Shown: piece after piece, positions 50,748-59,113 of the stretch | How positions within the stretch are numbered: position 1 is the stretch's first letter | Layout: each line of letters starts with the position of its first letter | The notes under the pieces: model-generated | Seen by the model: only the letters and a program-made list of their open reading frames with translations | What the model was told of the DNA's origin: nothing | Database searches by the model: none | Origin: Mayfieldus sp963740555 | Lineage (GTDB): Bacteria; Actinomycetota; Thermoleophilia; Solirubrobacterales; 70-9 | DNA length: 64,000 bases | Assembly (NCBI GenBank): GCA_963740555.1 | Contig: CAVUES010000003.1 | Location: 1-64,000, forward strand | Reading direction: 5' to 3' | Translations under genes and position numbers: made by a program

Positions 50748-51764
50748 ATGTTGGCGCCGGTCCGTGGCGGCGGCGAGCTTCGCCGACTTCGCCTCCTCCT
50801 CACCATCACAGTGGTCGCGACCTTCGCTCTGATCGTGGTCGGCGGGGTCGTGCGGATCACCGATTCCGGCCTCGGTTGTGGGGCGGCCGGAGCTGGGCTG
50901 AAGGGCTGGCCGCTCTGCGGCGGAAGGGCGCTACCGCTGATCCAGGAGAAGTCTGTGATCGAGTTCTCCCACCGGGCGCTCGCCTCGATCGTCGTGGTCC
51001 TGATCCTGCTCTGCGTATGGCAGGCCCGCAAGCTGCCAGGCGACGCATTCCTGCGCCGCGGGACGATCGCCGCCGCCGTCCTGGTGCTGGCGCAGGCCGT
51101 GCTCGGGGGCCTGACGGTCGAGCACAATCTGCAAGAGGTCCTGGTCGCCTCCCACCTGGGGCTCGCGATGCTGCTGCTCGGGACGCTGATCACGCTGCGC
51201 TGGGCCACGTCGCGCGAGCAGAGGACAAGGTCGCCTCAACTCGCCGGGCGCGGCCTGCGACCGCTGGCCACGGCGGCGTCGGTACTGGTACTGGCGACGA
51301 TCGTCGCCGGCGGCGTGATCGCGGGCAGCGAGGAGGAGGGCGTCAAGAACGGGGTGGTGAACGGGGCGCACCTCGCCTGCGGCGAGCAGTTCCCCGGCTG
51401 CAACGGGAATTCGAATCCGCTGCCGTTCGGCCAATACGGGCACCTCGCCGACATCCAGCTCACCCACAGGGCGCTGGTCTACGCGACCTCGCTGACGATT
51501 CTCGCCCTGCTCGGGCTGGCGCTCTACCGCCGCGTCTGGTCGCGCGAGTTCACCGCGCTCGGCTTGTTGCTTGTCGCACAGTTCGCGCTTGGAGTGCTCA
51601 ACGTCGAGCTCGGCAAGCATCCGGCGCTGGTCGTCGCCCACCTCACCACCGGTACGCTGCTGTGGGCAGCGGCGGTCGCCACGACCCTGCGCCTCTGCTC
51701 CGTTCCGCAGACCGCCTCGCGACCCAGGGCCCCCGAGCCCGAGACCTCCGCCGCACCCGCCTAG
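50748..51764 (+). CDS. ctaA: Heme A synthase (CtaA/COX15)
   Basis: 338 residues. Eight TM helices. Conserved GGVVRITDSGLGC with the first Cys pair, FSHRALASIVV and VASHLGLAML carrying heme His, NGAHLACGEQFPGCNGN, LTHRALVYA and VAHLTTGTLLWA. Oxidises heme O to heme A. It starts 5 bp after the subunit I-like gene and is followed by ctaB. Confidence 0.92.
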   Translation: MLAPVRGGGELRRLRLLLTITVVATFALIVVGGVVRITDSGLGCGAAGAGLKGWPLCGGRALPLIQEKSVIEFSHRALASIVVVLILLCVWQARKLPGDAFLRRGTIAAAVLVLAQAVLGGLTVEHNLQEVLVASHLGLAMLLLGTLITLRWATSREQRTRSPQLAGRGLRPLATAASVLVLATIVAGGVIAGSEEEGVKNGVVNGAHLACGEQFPGCNGNSNPLPFGQYGHLADIQLTHRALVYATSLTILALLGLALYRRVWSREFTALGLLLVAQFALGVLNVELGKHPALVVAHLTTGTLLWAAAVATTLRLCSVPQTASRPRAPEPETSAAPA

Positions 51765-51771
51765 AGATCCA

Positions 51772-52734
51772 ATGGAAGCCGAAAGCAGAGCCCTGGAAGC
51801 CAACCCGCTCGACGCCGGCATCGCCGCGCAGCCCGGGACTCGGCGGCTGCCATCGCGGCCGTCGCGTGCCTCGGCGCTGGCGGTCGCCCGGGACTACCTG
51901 GCGCTCACCAAGCCGCGAATCATCTCCCTGCTTCTGGTCACCACGGTGGCGACGATGCTGGTCGCCGATCCGGCCGGGCCGCCGATCGCGATCGTGATCT
52001 TGACGATGCTCGGCGGCTACCTCGCGGCCGGCGGCGCCGGGGCGATCAACCATTACCTGGACCGCGAAGCCGACGCCCGGATGGCTCGCACCAGACGGCG
52101 ACCGCTGGTAAGCGGCCGGATCGCGCCGTTGCACGGGCTGATCTTCGGCATCGCACTCGGTGTGCTGGCCTTCGTTCAGCTGGCGATCACGGTCAACCTG
52201 CTCGCGGCGGCGCTCGCGATGGCCGGCCTGCTCGGCTACGTCTTCGTCTACACGCTGTGGCTGAAACCGCTGACCCCGCAGAACATCGTCATCGGCGGGG
52301 CCGCCGGCGCCGTTCCGCCGCTGGTCGGCTGGGCGGCGGCGACGGGCGGCCTGTCGGTCGACGCGCTCTATCCGTTCGCGATCGTCTTCTTCTGGACCCC
52401 GCCCCACTTCTGGGCCCTCTCGCTGCTGATCAAGGACGACTACGCGCGCACCGGCGTCCCGATGCTCCCCGTGGTGCGGGGAGAGGACGAGACGCGCCGC
52501 CAGATCCTGATCTACGCGGTGGTGCTGGTCGCGATCAGCCTGCTGCCGGTGCTCGGCGGCCTCTTCGGGGCGATCTATCTGTCCGCCGCACTGCTGCTCG
52601 GCGGCGCCTTCTGTGCGCTCGCCCTGCGGCTGCGGGCCCGGCCGGCACGCAGCGCCGCGCTGCGTCTGTACCTCTACTCACTGGTCTACCTCGCGCTGCT
52701 GTTCGCGGCCATGGCCGCCGACAGGGTGCTCTGA
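51772..52734 (+). CDS. ctaB: Protoheme IX farnesyltransferase
   Basis: 320 residues from ATG 51772. TKPRIISLLL and AINHYLDREADARMARTRRRPL (N/D-rich prenyl-diphosphate site), a second Asp region FWTPPHFWALSLLIKDDY, and about nine TM helices. Makes heme O for HCO enzymes; pairs with ctaA. The operon includes neither catalytic subunit I nor a CuA subunit II in intact form. Confidence 0.93.
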   Translation: MEAESRALEANPLDAGIAAQPGTRRLPSRPSRASALAVARDYLALTKPRIISLLLVTTVATMLVADPAGPPIAIVILTMLGGYLAAGGAGAINHYLDREADARMARTRRRPLVSGRIAPLHGLIFGIALGVLAFVQLAITVNLLAAALAMAGLLGYVFVYTLWLKPLTPQNIVIGGAAGAVPPLVGWAAATGGLSVDALYPFAIVFFWTPPHFWALSLLIKDDYARTGVPMLPVVRGEDETRRQILIYAVVLVAISLLPVLGGLFGAIYLSAALLLGGAFCALALRLRARPARSAALRLYLYSLVYLALLFAAMAADRVL

Positions 52735-52747
52735 TAGAAGTCGCGCC

Positions 52748-52864
52748 GTGGACCGCGAGCAGGCAAAGCGCAACATCGGCACCGGCCTCTGGCTCGGGCT
52801 GATGGCGGCGGGGCTGTTCGCGCTCACCTTCATCGTCGCGACGATCTACATCGCTTCGGCCTGA
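52748..52864 (+). CDS. 38-aa single-TM protein in oxidase cluster
   Basis: GTG 52748 to TGA 52864: a charged head (DREQAKRNIGTG) and one TM helix (LMAAGLFALTFIVATIYIA). The next gene's ATG overlaps its stop (TGATG). Small single-TM subunits accompany many cytochrome oxidases, so an accessory subunit is the natural guess. Confidence 0.6.
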   Translation: MDREQAKRNIGTGLWLGLMAAGLFALTFIVATIYIASA

Positions 52865-53160
52865 TGCCCGACGCAGAGCAGATCCCCGAGCCGACCGAGC
52901 TGGTCTACCTGCCGCGCCCCTCCTGGGCGCCAGCCCTGCTCGCCCTCGGGGCGCTGATGATCGTCAACGGCATCTACGGCGAGGGCTTCCTGTTCCGCGG
53001 CTGGGTCTACATGCTGGCCGGCGCGGTGATCGCTCTGGCCGCCTTGCGCTCGCTGATCGTCGGAGCCTCCCGCGACTTCTACGAGCGCCCGCGCAAGCAG
53101 CGCCAGGGCGCGGCGGTGTTGCCGGCCGGCGCCCTGCGCCCGCCCGCCAAGCGGGGCTGA
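52864..53160 (+). CDS. Two-TM oxidase-associated protein
   Basis: 98 residues. Short N-terminal tail with LVYLPRPSW, TM at about residues 22-42 and 47-67, then a basic tail with ALRPPAKRG. Size and layout resemble actinobacterial cytochrome oxidase subunit IV (CtaF), but similarity is weak. Last gene of the run from 48.2 kb. Confidence 0.6.
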   Translation: MPDAEQIPEPTELVYLPRPSWAPALLALGALMIVNGIYGEGFLFRGWVYMLAGAVIALAALRSLIVGASRDFYERPRKQRQGAAVLPAGALRPPAKRG

Positions 53161-53293
53161 CGGACTGACACCGGCGCATCTCGGCATCCTCGCCTCGCGT
53201 CTCGCTCACGCACGGCTCCAGTGCGCTCGCTTCGCCGCTCGGCTGCGTCCGTCGAGCTGCTTGGTCTCAGTCCGTCAGGAGTAGCCGAGCCCG

Positions 53294-53695
53294 TCAGTCC
53301 GGGGTCATTCCGGAGGTCGCGCCCTCCGACGTCCAGACACGCACGATGTCGCGCATCGAGAGCACCCCGACCAACTCCGGGCCGTCGTAGACGACGAGGT
53401 GGCGGATGCCGCGCCGCGACATCTCGGCGGCGGCCCGCTCCAGACTCCAGTCGGGGGCCGCGGCGATCACGCTGTCGCTCATGTGGTCGCCGACCCGCTC
53501 GGCGTCTGGGTCCTGCCCGGCGCCGACCGAGAGCAGGATGTCGCGCTCGGTGATGATCCGCGGCGCCGGCGACTCCTCGTCGATGACGATTGCCGCGCCG
53601 GTCTTCTTCTCGGACATCCTGCTGGCCGCGTCGCGCAGGGTGTGACCGGGACCGACCGTGAGAACCACAGGGGACATGCCGTCCTTCACCTGCAT
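53294..53695 (-). CDS. CBS-domain pair protein
   Basis: 133 residues. Two CBS motifs: VGPGHTLRDAASRMSEKKTGAAIVID with RIITERDIL, and WSLERAAAEMSRRGIRHLVVYDG with VGVLSMRDIV. Stand-alone CBS proteins bind adenosine nucleotides or act as regulators. Opposite in direction to the oxidase and cytochrome genes around it. Confidence 0.92.
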   Translation of the reverse strand: MQVKDGMSPVVLTVGPGHTLRDAASRMSEKKTGAAIVIDEESPAPRIITERDILLSVGAGQDPDAERVGDHMSDSVIAAAPDWSLERAAAEMSRRGIRHLVVYDGPELVGVLSMRDIVRVWTSEGATSGMTPD

Positions 53696-53802
53696 CGCAT
53701 CCGCTCCCGCCTTGCTCGGTGTGTTCGATCCGTCGTGCCGATTGGCGCAAGCTTATCCGACCGATTCGACGCCGCAAGCCCGGCTTTGCGCGCAGGCGCA
53801 GC

Positions 53803-53810
53803 TATAGAAT
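53803..53810 (+). promoter_or_regulatory. TATAGAAT box before diheme cytochrome gene
   Basis: TAGAAT (53805-53810) followed by GCGGCCGC, 20 bp from the ATG. It shares the ATAGAATGCGGCC block with the leaders of the oxidase-like operon (48161) and ctaC (62881-62886, minus strand). Confidence 0.55.
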
Positions 53811-53830
53811 GCGGCCGCTTCGCCGCCCCG

Positions 53831-54565
53831 ATGCCGACATCGCCCACCCTCACCCGCGCGCTTCCGATACTCGCCGCAACGGCGCTGATCGCGATCGTCA
53901 CGGCGGGCTGCGGCACCACCAACGCCGATCCGGCGAGGGGTCGCTCGCTGTTCATCCAGACCTGCGGGAGCTGCCACACCCTCGCCCAGGCGGCGACCAC
54001 CGGCACCCAGGGGCCCAACCTCGACGCCGCGTTCGGCGCCGTCCGCGCCGCAGGCGGCTTCAACGGCGACACGATCGCGGGCTTGGTCAAGGCGCAGGTC
54101 GAGTTCCCGCGACCGATCACCAACAATCCGAGCGTCTCGATGCCGGCGAAGCTGGTCGAAGGCCAGGACCTGGAGGACGTCGCCGCCTACGTCGGCAGCG
54201 TCGCCGGCGTGCCCGGCGCCGCCCCGCCGAAGGCGCCAGGCGGGCCAGGCGCGCAGGTGTTCGCCAACAACGGCTGCAGCGGCTGCCACACGCTCGCCGC
54301 CGCCAGTGCCGGCGGCACCACGGGCCCGAACCTCGACAAGGTGCTGCCGGGCCAGCCGGCATCGCAGATCACTCAGTCGATCGTCGACCCGAACGCGAAG
54401 ATCACCCCCGGCTACCCGTCCAACGTGATGCCGCAGACCTTCAAGCAACAGATACCGGCTGCTCAACTCCAGCAGCTGGTCCAGTACCTGATCAGCTCCA
54501 CGGGCGGCAAGACCGGCGGCGCAAAGAGCAGCGGCAGCGCCAAGGGCGGCGGGAAGAAGAAGTAG
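53831..54565 (+). CDS. Diheme cytochrome c lipoprotein
   Basis: 244 residues from ATG 53831. Lipobox with Cys at about residue 26 (IAIVTAGCGTT). Two cytochrome c domains: CGSCH at about residues 46-50 with distal Met in SVSMPAK, and CSGCH in the second half with NVMPQTF. The C-terminus is a Gly/Ser/Lys tail. An electron carrier anchored outside the membrane, immediately downstream of the degenerate oxidase cluster; it could serve the canonical aa3 oxidase. Confidence 0.9.
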   Translation: MPTSPTLTRALPILAATALIAIVTAGCGTTNADPARGRSLFIQTCGSCHTLAQAATTGTQGPNLDAAFGAVRAAGGFNGDTIAGLVKAQVEFPRPITNNPSVSMPAKLVEGQDLEDVAAYVGSVAGVPGAAPPKAPGGPGAQVFANNGCSGCHTLAAASAGGTTGPNLDKVLPGQPASQITQSIVDPNAKITPGYPSNVMPQTFKQQIPAAQLQQLVQYLISSTGGKTGGAKSSGSAKGGGKKK

Positions 54566-54574
54566 ACGCGGTGC

Positions 54575-55234
54575 TCAGGCGCTGCGCGCCACCTGCGCCT
54601 CCGCCTCGAGATCGACGACCACGTGGGTGACCGGCAGCTCGATCTCGTCACGGGTTCGCTCGACGACGCCCCGCTCGAGCCAGCGCGAGCGCTCGGGCGG
54701 ATGGGTGGAGATGATGATCTCGTCGGCCGGGAACTCGCGCAGCGCGTCCTCGATCGCGACGTTGGGCTCCGAGTCGCCGACCTGGCCGCGAGCCCGAAGG
54801 CCCGTCTCCCCGATCGCCAGCAGCGAGAGCTCCATTCTCTGGCGCGCCAGCTCGATTGCCTCGTCGACGTCGGATGACCAGTGGGCGGCCCTCGAGCCGG
54901 CCAGCGCCGGGGTGACGACGAGGATCTCGGTATCTCCCCCACGGCTGCGGTTCTCGATCTCCCGCAGCAACGCCCGCCCGCCGACTGTCTGGTTGGCGAC
55001 CACGAGAAGGCGCCGCCTGCCGTCGCCGCCGCGCGATAGCGGCACGTTGCCGCGCAGCGTTCCCCGCGCGCTGCGCCAGGCGAGCCCGGCCCCGAAGCCG
55101 ATCAGGGCGGCCGCCCAGGCGGCCCCGATCGCCGGGCGGGTGAGCAGCGTCAAAGCGGTGACCGTGGCGACGCCGATCCCGATCACGACGATCCAGCGAA
55201 AGGCATCCGCCTCAGACCTCAGCGGGTTGTGCAT
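54575..55234 (-). CDS. Membrane-anchored USP-like protein
   Basis: 219 residues. Two TM helices near the N-terminus, then LLVVANQTVGGRALLREI, TEILVVTPALAGSRAAHW and a closing PADEIIISTHP...VERTRDEIELPVTHVVVD. The soluble part is a Rossmann-like UspA-type domain, of the same family as 59114-60040 (recognisably similar pattern, GGRxLL and DEIIIST). Function unknown. Confidence 0.7.
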   Translation of the reverse strand: MHNPLRSEADAFRWIVVIGIGVATVTALTLLTRPAIGAAWAAALIGFGAGLAWRSARGTLRGNVPLSRGGDGRRRLLVVANQTVGGRALLREIENRSRGGDTEILVVTPALAGSRAAHWSSDVDEAIELARQRMELSLLAIGETGLRARGQVGDSEPNVAIEDALREFPADEIIISTHPPERSRWLERGVVERTRDEIELPVTHVVVDLEAEAQVARSA

Positions 55235-55315
55235 GTCGGCCTCCTCGGTCCGAGCTGGATTATCGCGCCGCGGGCGCCAAATGCCAAGCGGGCGAAAGCG
55301 AGGCTTGCGGGGCCC

Positions 55316-55546
55316 TTACGTGACCCGGCCGGAGTTGGCCATCAGCATCCCCCCGACGAGCAACGCGCCGGCGATGGCCCAATAGAGAGTGCCCCCGGCC
55401 GAGAAGGCGACGGCCAGCATCAGCACACCAACGATCATCAGAGGAAAGCCGATCGACGTCGCCAGACCGACCTGTTTGATCGGCCCAAATCCGTCGGTCT
55501 GCCTTCTCATCCAACTCAGCTGCCGCCGGCGGGGCCTGTCGCTCAC
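55316..55546 (-). CDS. Two-TM small protein
   Basis: 76 residues, GTG start. Basic head then two TM helices (SIGFPLMIVGVLMLAVAFSA and YWAIAGALLVGGMLMA). It lies 28 bp after the YrbE permease gene and is probably part of that operon. Confidence 0.6.
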   Translation of the reverse strand: MSDRPRRRQLSWMRRQTDGFGPIKQVGLATSIGFPLMIVGVLMLAVAFSAGGTLYWAIAGALLVGGMLMANSGRVT

Positions 55547-55574
55547 TGCGTCCTCCCATTGCTCAGAATCAGGG

Positions 55575-56372
55575 TCAGCCTCCTATCGGTGCCCTCGGGT
55601 TTGCGCCCCAGAACACCAGGGTCCCTGTCATCCCGATGATGTGCACTAAGACGATGTTAAGCGCCATCGACTTGGCGGTCGCCGCACCGACGCCGACCGG
55701 GCCTCCCGACGCCGTGTAGCCGTAATAGCAGCCGACCAGCACGATGATCGTCGCCATCACCATCCCCTTGACCAGGCTGTAGAGCAGGTCGGGAGGGTTC
55801 TGAAACATCCAGAAGATCAATAGATAGCCGCCCGAGGAGGTGTCGCCGATCTGCTTGACGACGGCCAGATAGCTGGCGAAGTAGCAGACCCCGACGCCGA
55901 CCAGATAGACGAAGGGAAGCGCCATCCAGGCGGCCAAAAGCCGCGTCGCGGCAAGAAAGGTGATCGGCGGCACGCCCATCACCTCCAGGGCGTCGATCTC
56001 GTCGGAGATCCGCATCGAGCCCAGCTCGGCGACGATCCCGGTGCCCACCTTGGCCGCCATCATGTAGCCGAAGGCGTAGGGGATCAGCTCGCGCAGATCG
56101 CACCAGGCCGAAAAGACACCGGCGTAGGCGGGGGCGCCCTGGGCGCGCAGCAGGTAGGCGCCCTCGATCCCGCACTGAAGTCCGATGATGAAGATCAACC
56201 CCCAGATCACCAGCGCCGAGCCGAGGATCAGGATCCCCGCCTGGCGCAGCGACTCGCCGAAAAAGCGCAGCACGCGGCCGACGTAGACCTGGCCCATCAC
56301 CTGGCCGCCGAAGCGGGCGATCTCGCCGAGGGAGTCGAGCCAGGAGCGCGGCAGTGCGATCCAGCCAGGCAT
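55575..56372 (-). CDS. YrbE/MlaE-type permease B
   Basis: 265 residues from ATG 56372. About six TM helices and the family block IVAELGSMRISDEIDALEVMGVPPI with ASGGPVGVG. Permease of the Mce/Mla type lipid transporter. Pairs with the next gene upstream (28-bp gap), as in actinobacterial yrbEAB. No MCE genes follow here. Confidence 0.9.
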   Translation of the reverse strand: MPGWIALPRSWLDSLGEIARFGGQVMGQVYVGRVLRFFGESLRQAGILILGSALVIWGLIFIIGLQCGIEGAYLLRAQGAPAYAGVFSAWCDLRELIPYAFGYMMAAKVGTGIVAELGSMRISDEIDALEVMGVPPITFLAATRLLAAWMALPFVYLVGVGVCYFASYLAVVKQIGDTSSGGYLLIFWMFQNPPDLLYSLVKGMVMATIIVLVGCYYGYTASGGPVGVGAATAKSMALNIVLVHIIGMTGTLVFWGANPRAPIGG

Positions 56373-56400
56373 CAAGTCCTCACTGTCGAGCCGGCCGCCA

Positions 56401-57207
56401 TCATCGGATCGTCTGCAGCTCCGGATGCGTGGCGAGCAGGGTCTGGGTGAAGACGTAATTGAAGGCAAAGACGCCCATGAAGGCGATCACCACCGCCTCG
56501 TTGACGGCCCGCCCGACGCCGGCCGCACCTCCCGAAGCGGTCATCCCCTTGTAGGAGCAGACGATCGCGATGATCGCCCCGAATAAGGTCGTCTTCAGCA
56601 CCGAGCCCCAGAGGTCGGTGACCGAGGCGTTGTTGAAGAGCGTCGCGAAGAAGCCGCCCAGGGGCTGGTTGTAAAGCAGCTCGGCGCCGATCCCACCGCT
56701 GATGCCGAAGATCAGCGCGTAGATGTCCATCAGCCCGGTGAGGATCATCAGGGCGAGGAATCTGGGCACGACGAGGTTCTTGATCGGGTCGACGCCGAGC
56801 ACCTGAAGCGCGTCCAGCTCCTCGCGGATCTTTCGCGCCCCGAGGTCGGCGGTGATCGCGGTGCCGGCGACGCCCGCGACCACTACCGCGGTGACGAAGG
56901 GGGCGAACTCGCGAATCGAGGCCAAAACGAAGAAGCCGCCGAGGCGGTCGAGGGCGCCGAACAGCGAGAGGAAGTTCGCCGCCTGAAGGCCGGGAGCCCC
57001 GAAGCCGAAGGCGATCGTCGAGATCATCATCGGAAACCAGCAGAGCTGCAGGGCGAACAGAAACTGGCCGATGAACTCGCCGCCGTAGGGGTAAGGCGGG
57101 CGCACCGCGGAGACCAAGGTCTTGGCGGTGAGGATCATCATGTCCCCCACCTGCTCGAAGAGGTTCTTGGCGGGAAGGAATGCCCTATCTACGGCCGCTC
57201 GGACCAT
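56401..57207 (-). CDS. YrbE/MlaE-type permease A
   Basis: 268 residues. Family motif ITADLGARKIREELDALQVLGVDPI with GMTASGGAAGVG and about six TM helices. Its start overlaps the end of the GntR gene by 23 bp. Lipid or sterol import/export permease in partnership with MCE proteins located elsewhere (inference). Confidence 0.9.
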   Translation of the reverse strand: MVRAAVDRAFLPAKNLFEQVGDMMILTAKTLVSAVRPPYPYGGEFIGQFLFALQLCWFPMMISTIAFGFGAPGLQAANFLSLFGALDRLGGFFVLASIREFAPFVTAVVVAGVAGTAITADLGARKIREELDALQVLGVDPIKNLVVPRFLALMILTGLMDIYALIFGISGGIGAELLYNQPLGGFFATLFNNASVTDLWGSVLKTTLFGAIIAIVCSYKGMTASGGAAGVGRAVNEAVVIAFMGVFAFNYVFTQTLLATHPELQTIR

Positions 57208-58135
57208 CTACCGCTCCCGTCCGCGCCGCCTCACGCGGCCCGCCTAACGGGCATCCGGAGGAAACCTTGACTCGCCACCAGTTCATCAGCGCCCCGACCG
57301 GGCCCCACGCGGGCTGCACCTGGTACTTCGCGCAGCCCCCATCCCCCATCTCCTGGTTCGAAACCGCCTCCCACTTGTGGGCAGCGGGATCCTCGACCAT
57401 GCGCTCGAGGCGCTGGCGCGAGGCGCCCTCCTCGCGGCCGCGCCGCTCGACCTCTGCGCGGACCCGCTTCAGTCGATCGAAGAGCTGGTCGCGGACCTCC
57501 TCCAGCTCGCCGATGTCCGCGATCCGCGCGGTGGCCCCGCCGAAAGGCTCCGGCGCGGCCTCGGCGATGCCCGCCTCGGCCGCCTCCTGCGGATAAGACG
57601 CAAGCTGGGCCTCGAGGCGGGCGATCTGTCCCCGCAGAGCCCGCCGGGCCGCCCGGGCCTCCTCCTCGCTGGGAGGCGCAAGGGGAGACTCGGGATCGGC
57701 CGGCGGGGGCGACTGCTCCGCAAACGGCTGCTCGGGCGTCGAGCCCGCGTAGAGGGTGCGGGCCAGGTCGCGGGGATCGATTCCCAGCGAGCGCGCGGTC
57801 TCGGCCGCCTCGGCGGCAACCTGCTCGAGGGCCGGCGACGCCGCGACATGGGGCAGCACGAATGTCCCCTGCCCGTGGCGCGAGGCGACCAGCCCCTCGT
57901 CCTCCAAACGGCGGTAGATCGAGCGAGCCGTGTTGACGTTCACCCCCGCCCCGACGGCCAGCTCGCGGACGCCGGGCAGCTTGTGCCCGGCGGCGAGCCT
58001 GCCGCTGAGGATCAGCGCCCGCAGCCGCCAAGCTAGATTTACGCCGACCGGGAGGTCGCCGTCGCGCTCGACATCCGGCGCCGCCTCCTGCACCGCGGCC
58101 GTGTCCCGCGGTCTCTCCTCCGAGGACTGTGCCAC
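57185..58135 (-). CDS. GntR-family regulator (YtrA-like N-terminus)
   Basis: 316 residues from GTG 58135, within the operator region. Winged HTH: LAWRLRALILSGRLAAGHKLPGVRELAVGAGVNVNTARSIYRRLEDEGLVASRHGQGTFVL. A charged helical C-terminus (about 130-280) carries no recognisable effector fold. The extreme C-terminus looks artificial because it overlaps yrbE coding. A perfect palindrome of GCACAGT half-sites covers its start, so autorepression is likely. Confidence 0.8.
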   Translation of the reverse strand: MAQSSEERPRDTAAVQEAAPDVERDGDLPVGVNLAWRLRALILSGRLAAGHKLPGVRELAVGAGVNVNTARSIYRRLEDEGLVASRHGQGTFVLPHVAASPALEQVAAEAAETARSLGIDPRDLARTLYAGSTPEQPFAEQSPPPADPESPLAPPSEEEARAARRALRGQIARLEAQLASYPQEAAEAGIAEAAPEPFGGATARIADIGELEEVRDQLFDRLKRVRAEVERRGREEGASRQRLERMVEDPAAHKWEAVSNQEMGDGGCAKYQVQPAWGPVGALMNWWRVKVSSGCPLGGPREAARTGAVDGPSGRR

Positions 58136-58157
58136 TGTGCTAGCACAGTAGCACAGT
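58126..58157. promoter_or_regulatory. GntR operator: 16-bp palindrome plus half-sites
   Basis: A perfect 16-bp palindrome ACTGTGCTAGCACAGT (58134-58149), with further half-sites at 58126-58132 (ACTGTGC) and 58149-58157 (TAGCACAGT). The TGTGCTA/TAGCACA form is typical for YtrA/GntR repressors. It overlaps the regulator's start codon, so regulation of the GntR-YrbE operon is expected. Confidence 0.8.
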
Positions 58158-58454
58158 ACAGGTGAGCGAACGGGTTTATGGCCTCGCCGGCGACTGACCA
58201 AAGATCGTCAGCCAAGAAGTCGCGAAGAGCGCTGCTAACAGGGACGCCCTGAGGGTCCGCAAAGCGAGCCGTTCACGGAACATCGAGGCGGCGAAAACCG
58301 AGTCTGGCCAGCCGGAAGTTCGAAGGGCGCCGAAAACCGAGCGTGGCGGAGACAGCGCAGGACCCTGAGGGCGCGAGAACCGAGCAGTTCGTGGGACGCA
58401 GGGAGGCCGGCGAAGCGAGCGTAGTTGAGACCTACGTGAGCGAGCCGGCCGACC
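58158..58454. other. Repetitive non-coding stretch
   Basis: About 300 bp without a gene. GAAAACCGAG-like segments recur, and a nested hairpin pairs GGCCGGC (58405-58411) with GCCGGCC (58444-58450) around GTAG/CTAC. It looks like an intergenic repetitive element; no RNA family recognised. Confidence 0.45.
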
Positions 58455-58489
58455 GAGGACTGCGAAATGCGACGGTTCGCAGCGTCCTC
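58455..58489 (-). terminator. Hairpin at the end of ctaE
   Basis: GAGGAC-TGCGAA pairs with TTCGCA-(GC)-GTCCTC around a 9-nt loop. It overlaps the ctaE stop codon on the minus strand, a plausible terminator of the ctaC-D-E operon. Confidence 0.5.
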
Positions 58490-59108
58490 AGAGCACGTAA
58501 ACCGTCGTGAAGACGATCAGCCACATCACGTCCACGAAATGCCAGTAAATGCCCGGGATCTCGACCCCGAGGTGGTCCTTCGGCTCGGGGCCGAAATGGC
58601 CGCGCCAGGCGCGGATGTTGGCGAACGTGAGCAGGATCAGCCCGACCATGACGTGGGCGCCGTGCAGGCCGGTGAGCCCGTAGAAGATCGTGCCGAAGGC
58701 GCCGTCGCGGGCGCTAAAGCCGATGTGGACGTATTCGTTGAGCTGGATGAAGAGGAAGGTCGCGCCGAGCAGCCAGGTCGCCGCCAGCCCCAGCTTCATC
58801 CCGTTGCGGTTGCCGCGCCGGATCGACTCCAGCGCGTAGTGGACTGTGAAGCTCGACGAGAACAGGATCGCCGTGTTCATCCCCGCCACCGCGACCGGCA
58901 GCTCGAACGGCGACGGTGGCCACTGGGGTGGGTTGGAGACGACGCGAAGGAAGAAGTAGGAGGCGAAGAAAGCGCCGAAAAGCATCACCTCGGAGACGAT
59001 GAAGATCAGGATGCCGAGCGTCTGGCGATCGATCCGTGAGCTCTGGTTTGCCTCCGGCGGGCCGTGGTGCTCCTCGGCATGGCCGACGGCGATGCTTGCG
59101 CTTTCCAT
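58488..59108 (-). CDS. ctaE: Cytochrome c oxidase subunit III
   Basis: 206 residues from ATG 59108. The actinobacterial short form with five TM helices: VSEVMLFGAFFASYFFLR, LNEYVHIGFSARDGAFGTIFYGLTGLHGAHVMVGL and IYWHFVDVMWLIVF. Closes the canonical operon. The SD is not obvious. Confidence 0.92.
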   Translation of the reverse strand: MESASIAVGHAEEHHGPPEANQSSRIDRQTLGILIFIVSEVMLFGAFFASYFFLRVVSNPPQWPPSPFELPVAVAGMNTAILFSSSFTVHYALESIRRGNRNGMKLGLAATWLLGATFLFIQLNEYVHIGFSARDGAFGTIFYGLTGLHGAHVMVGLILLTFANIRAWRGHFGPEPKDHLGVEIPGIYWHFVDVMWLIVFTTVYVL

Positions 59109-59113
59109 GGCCG

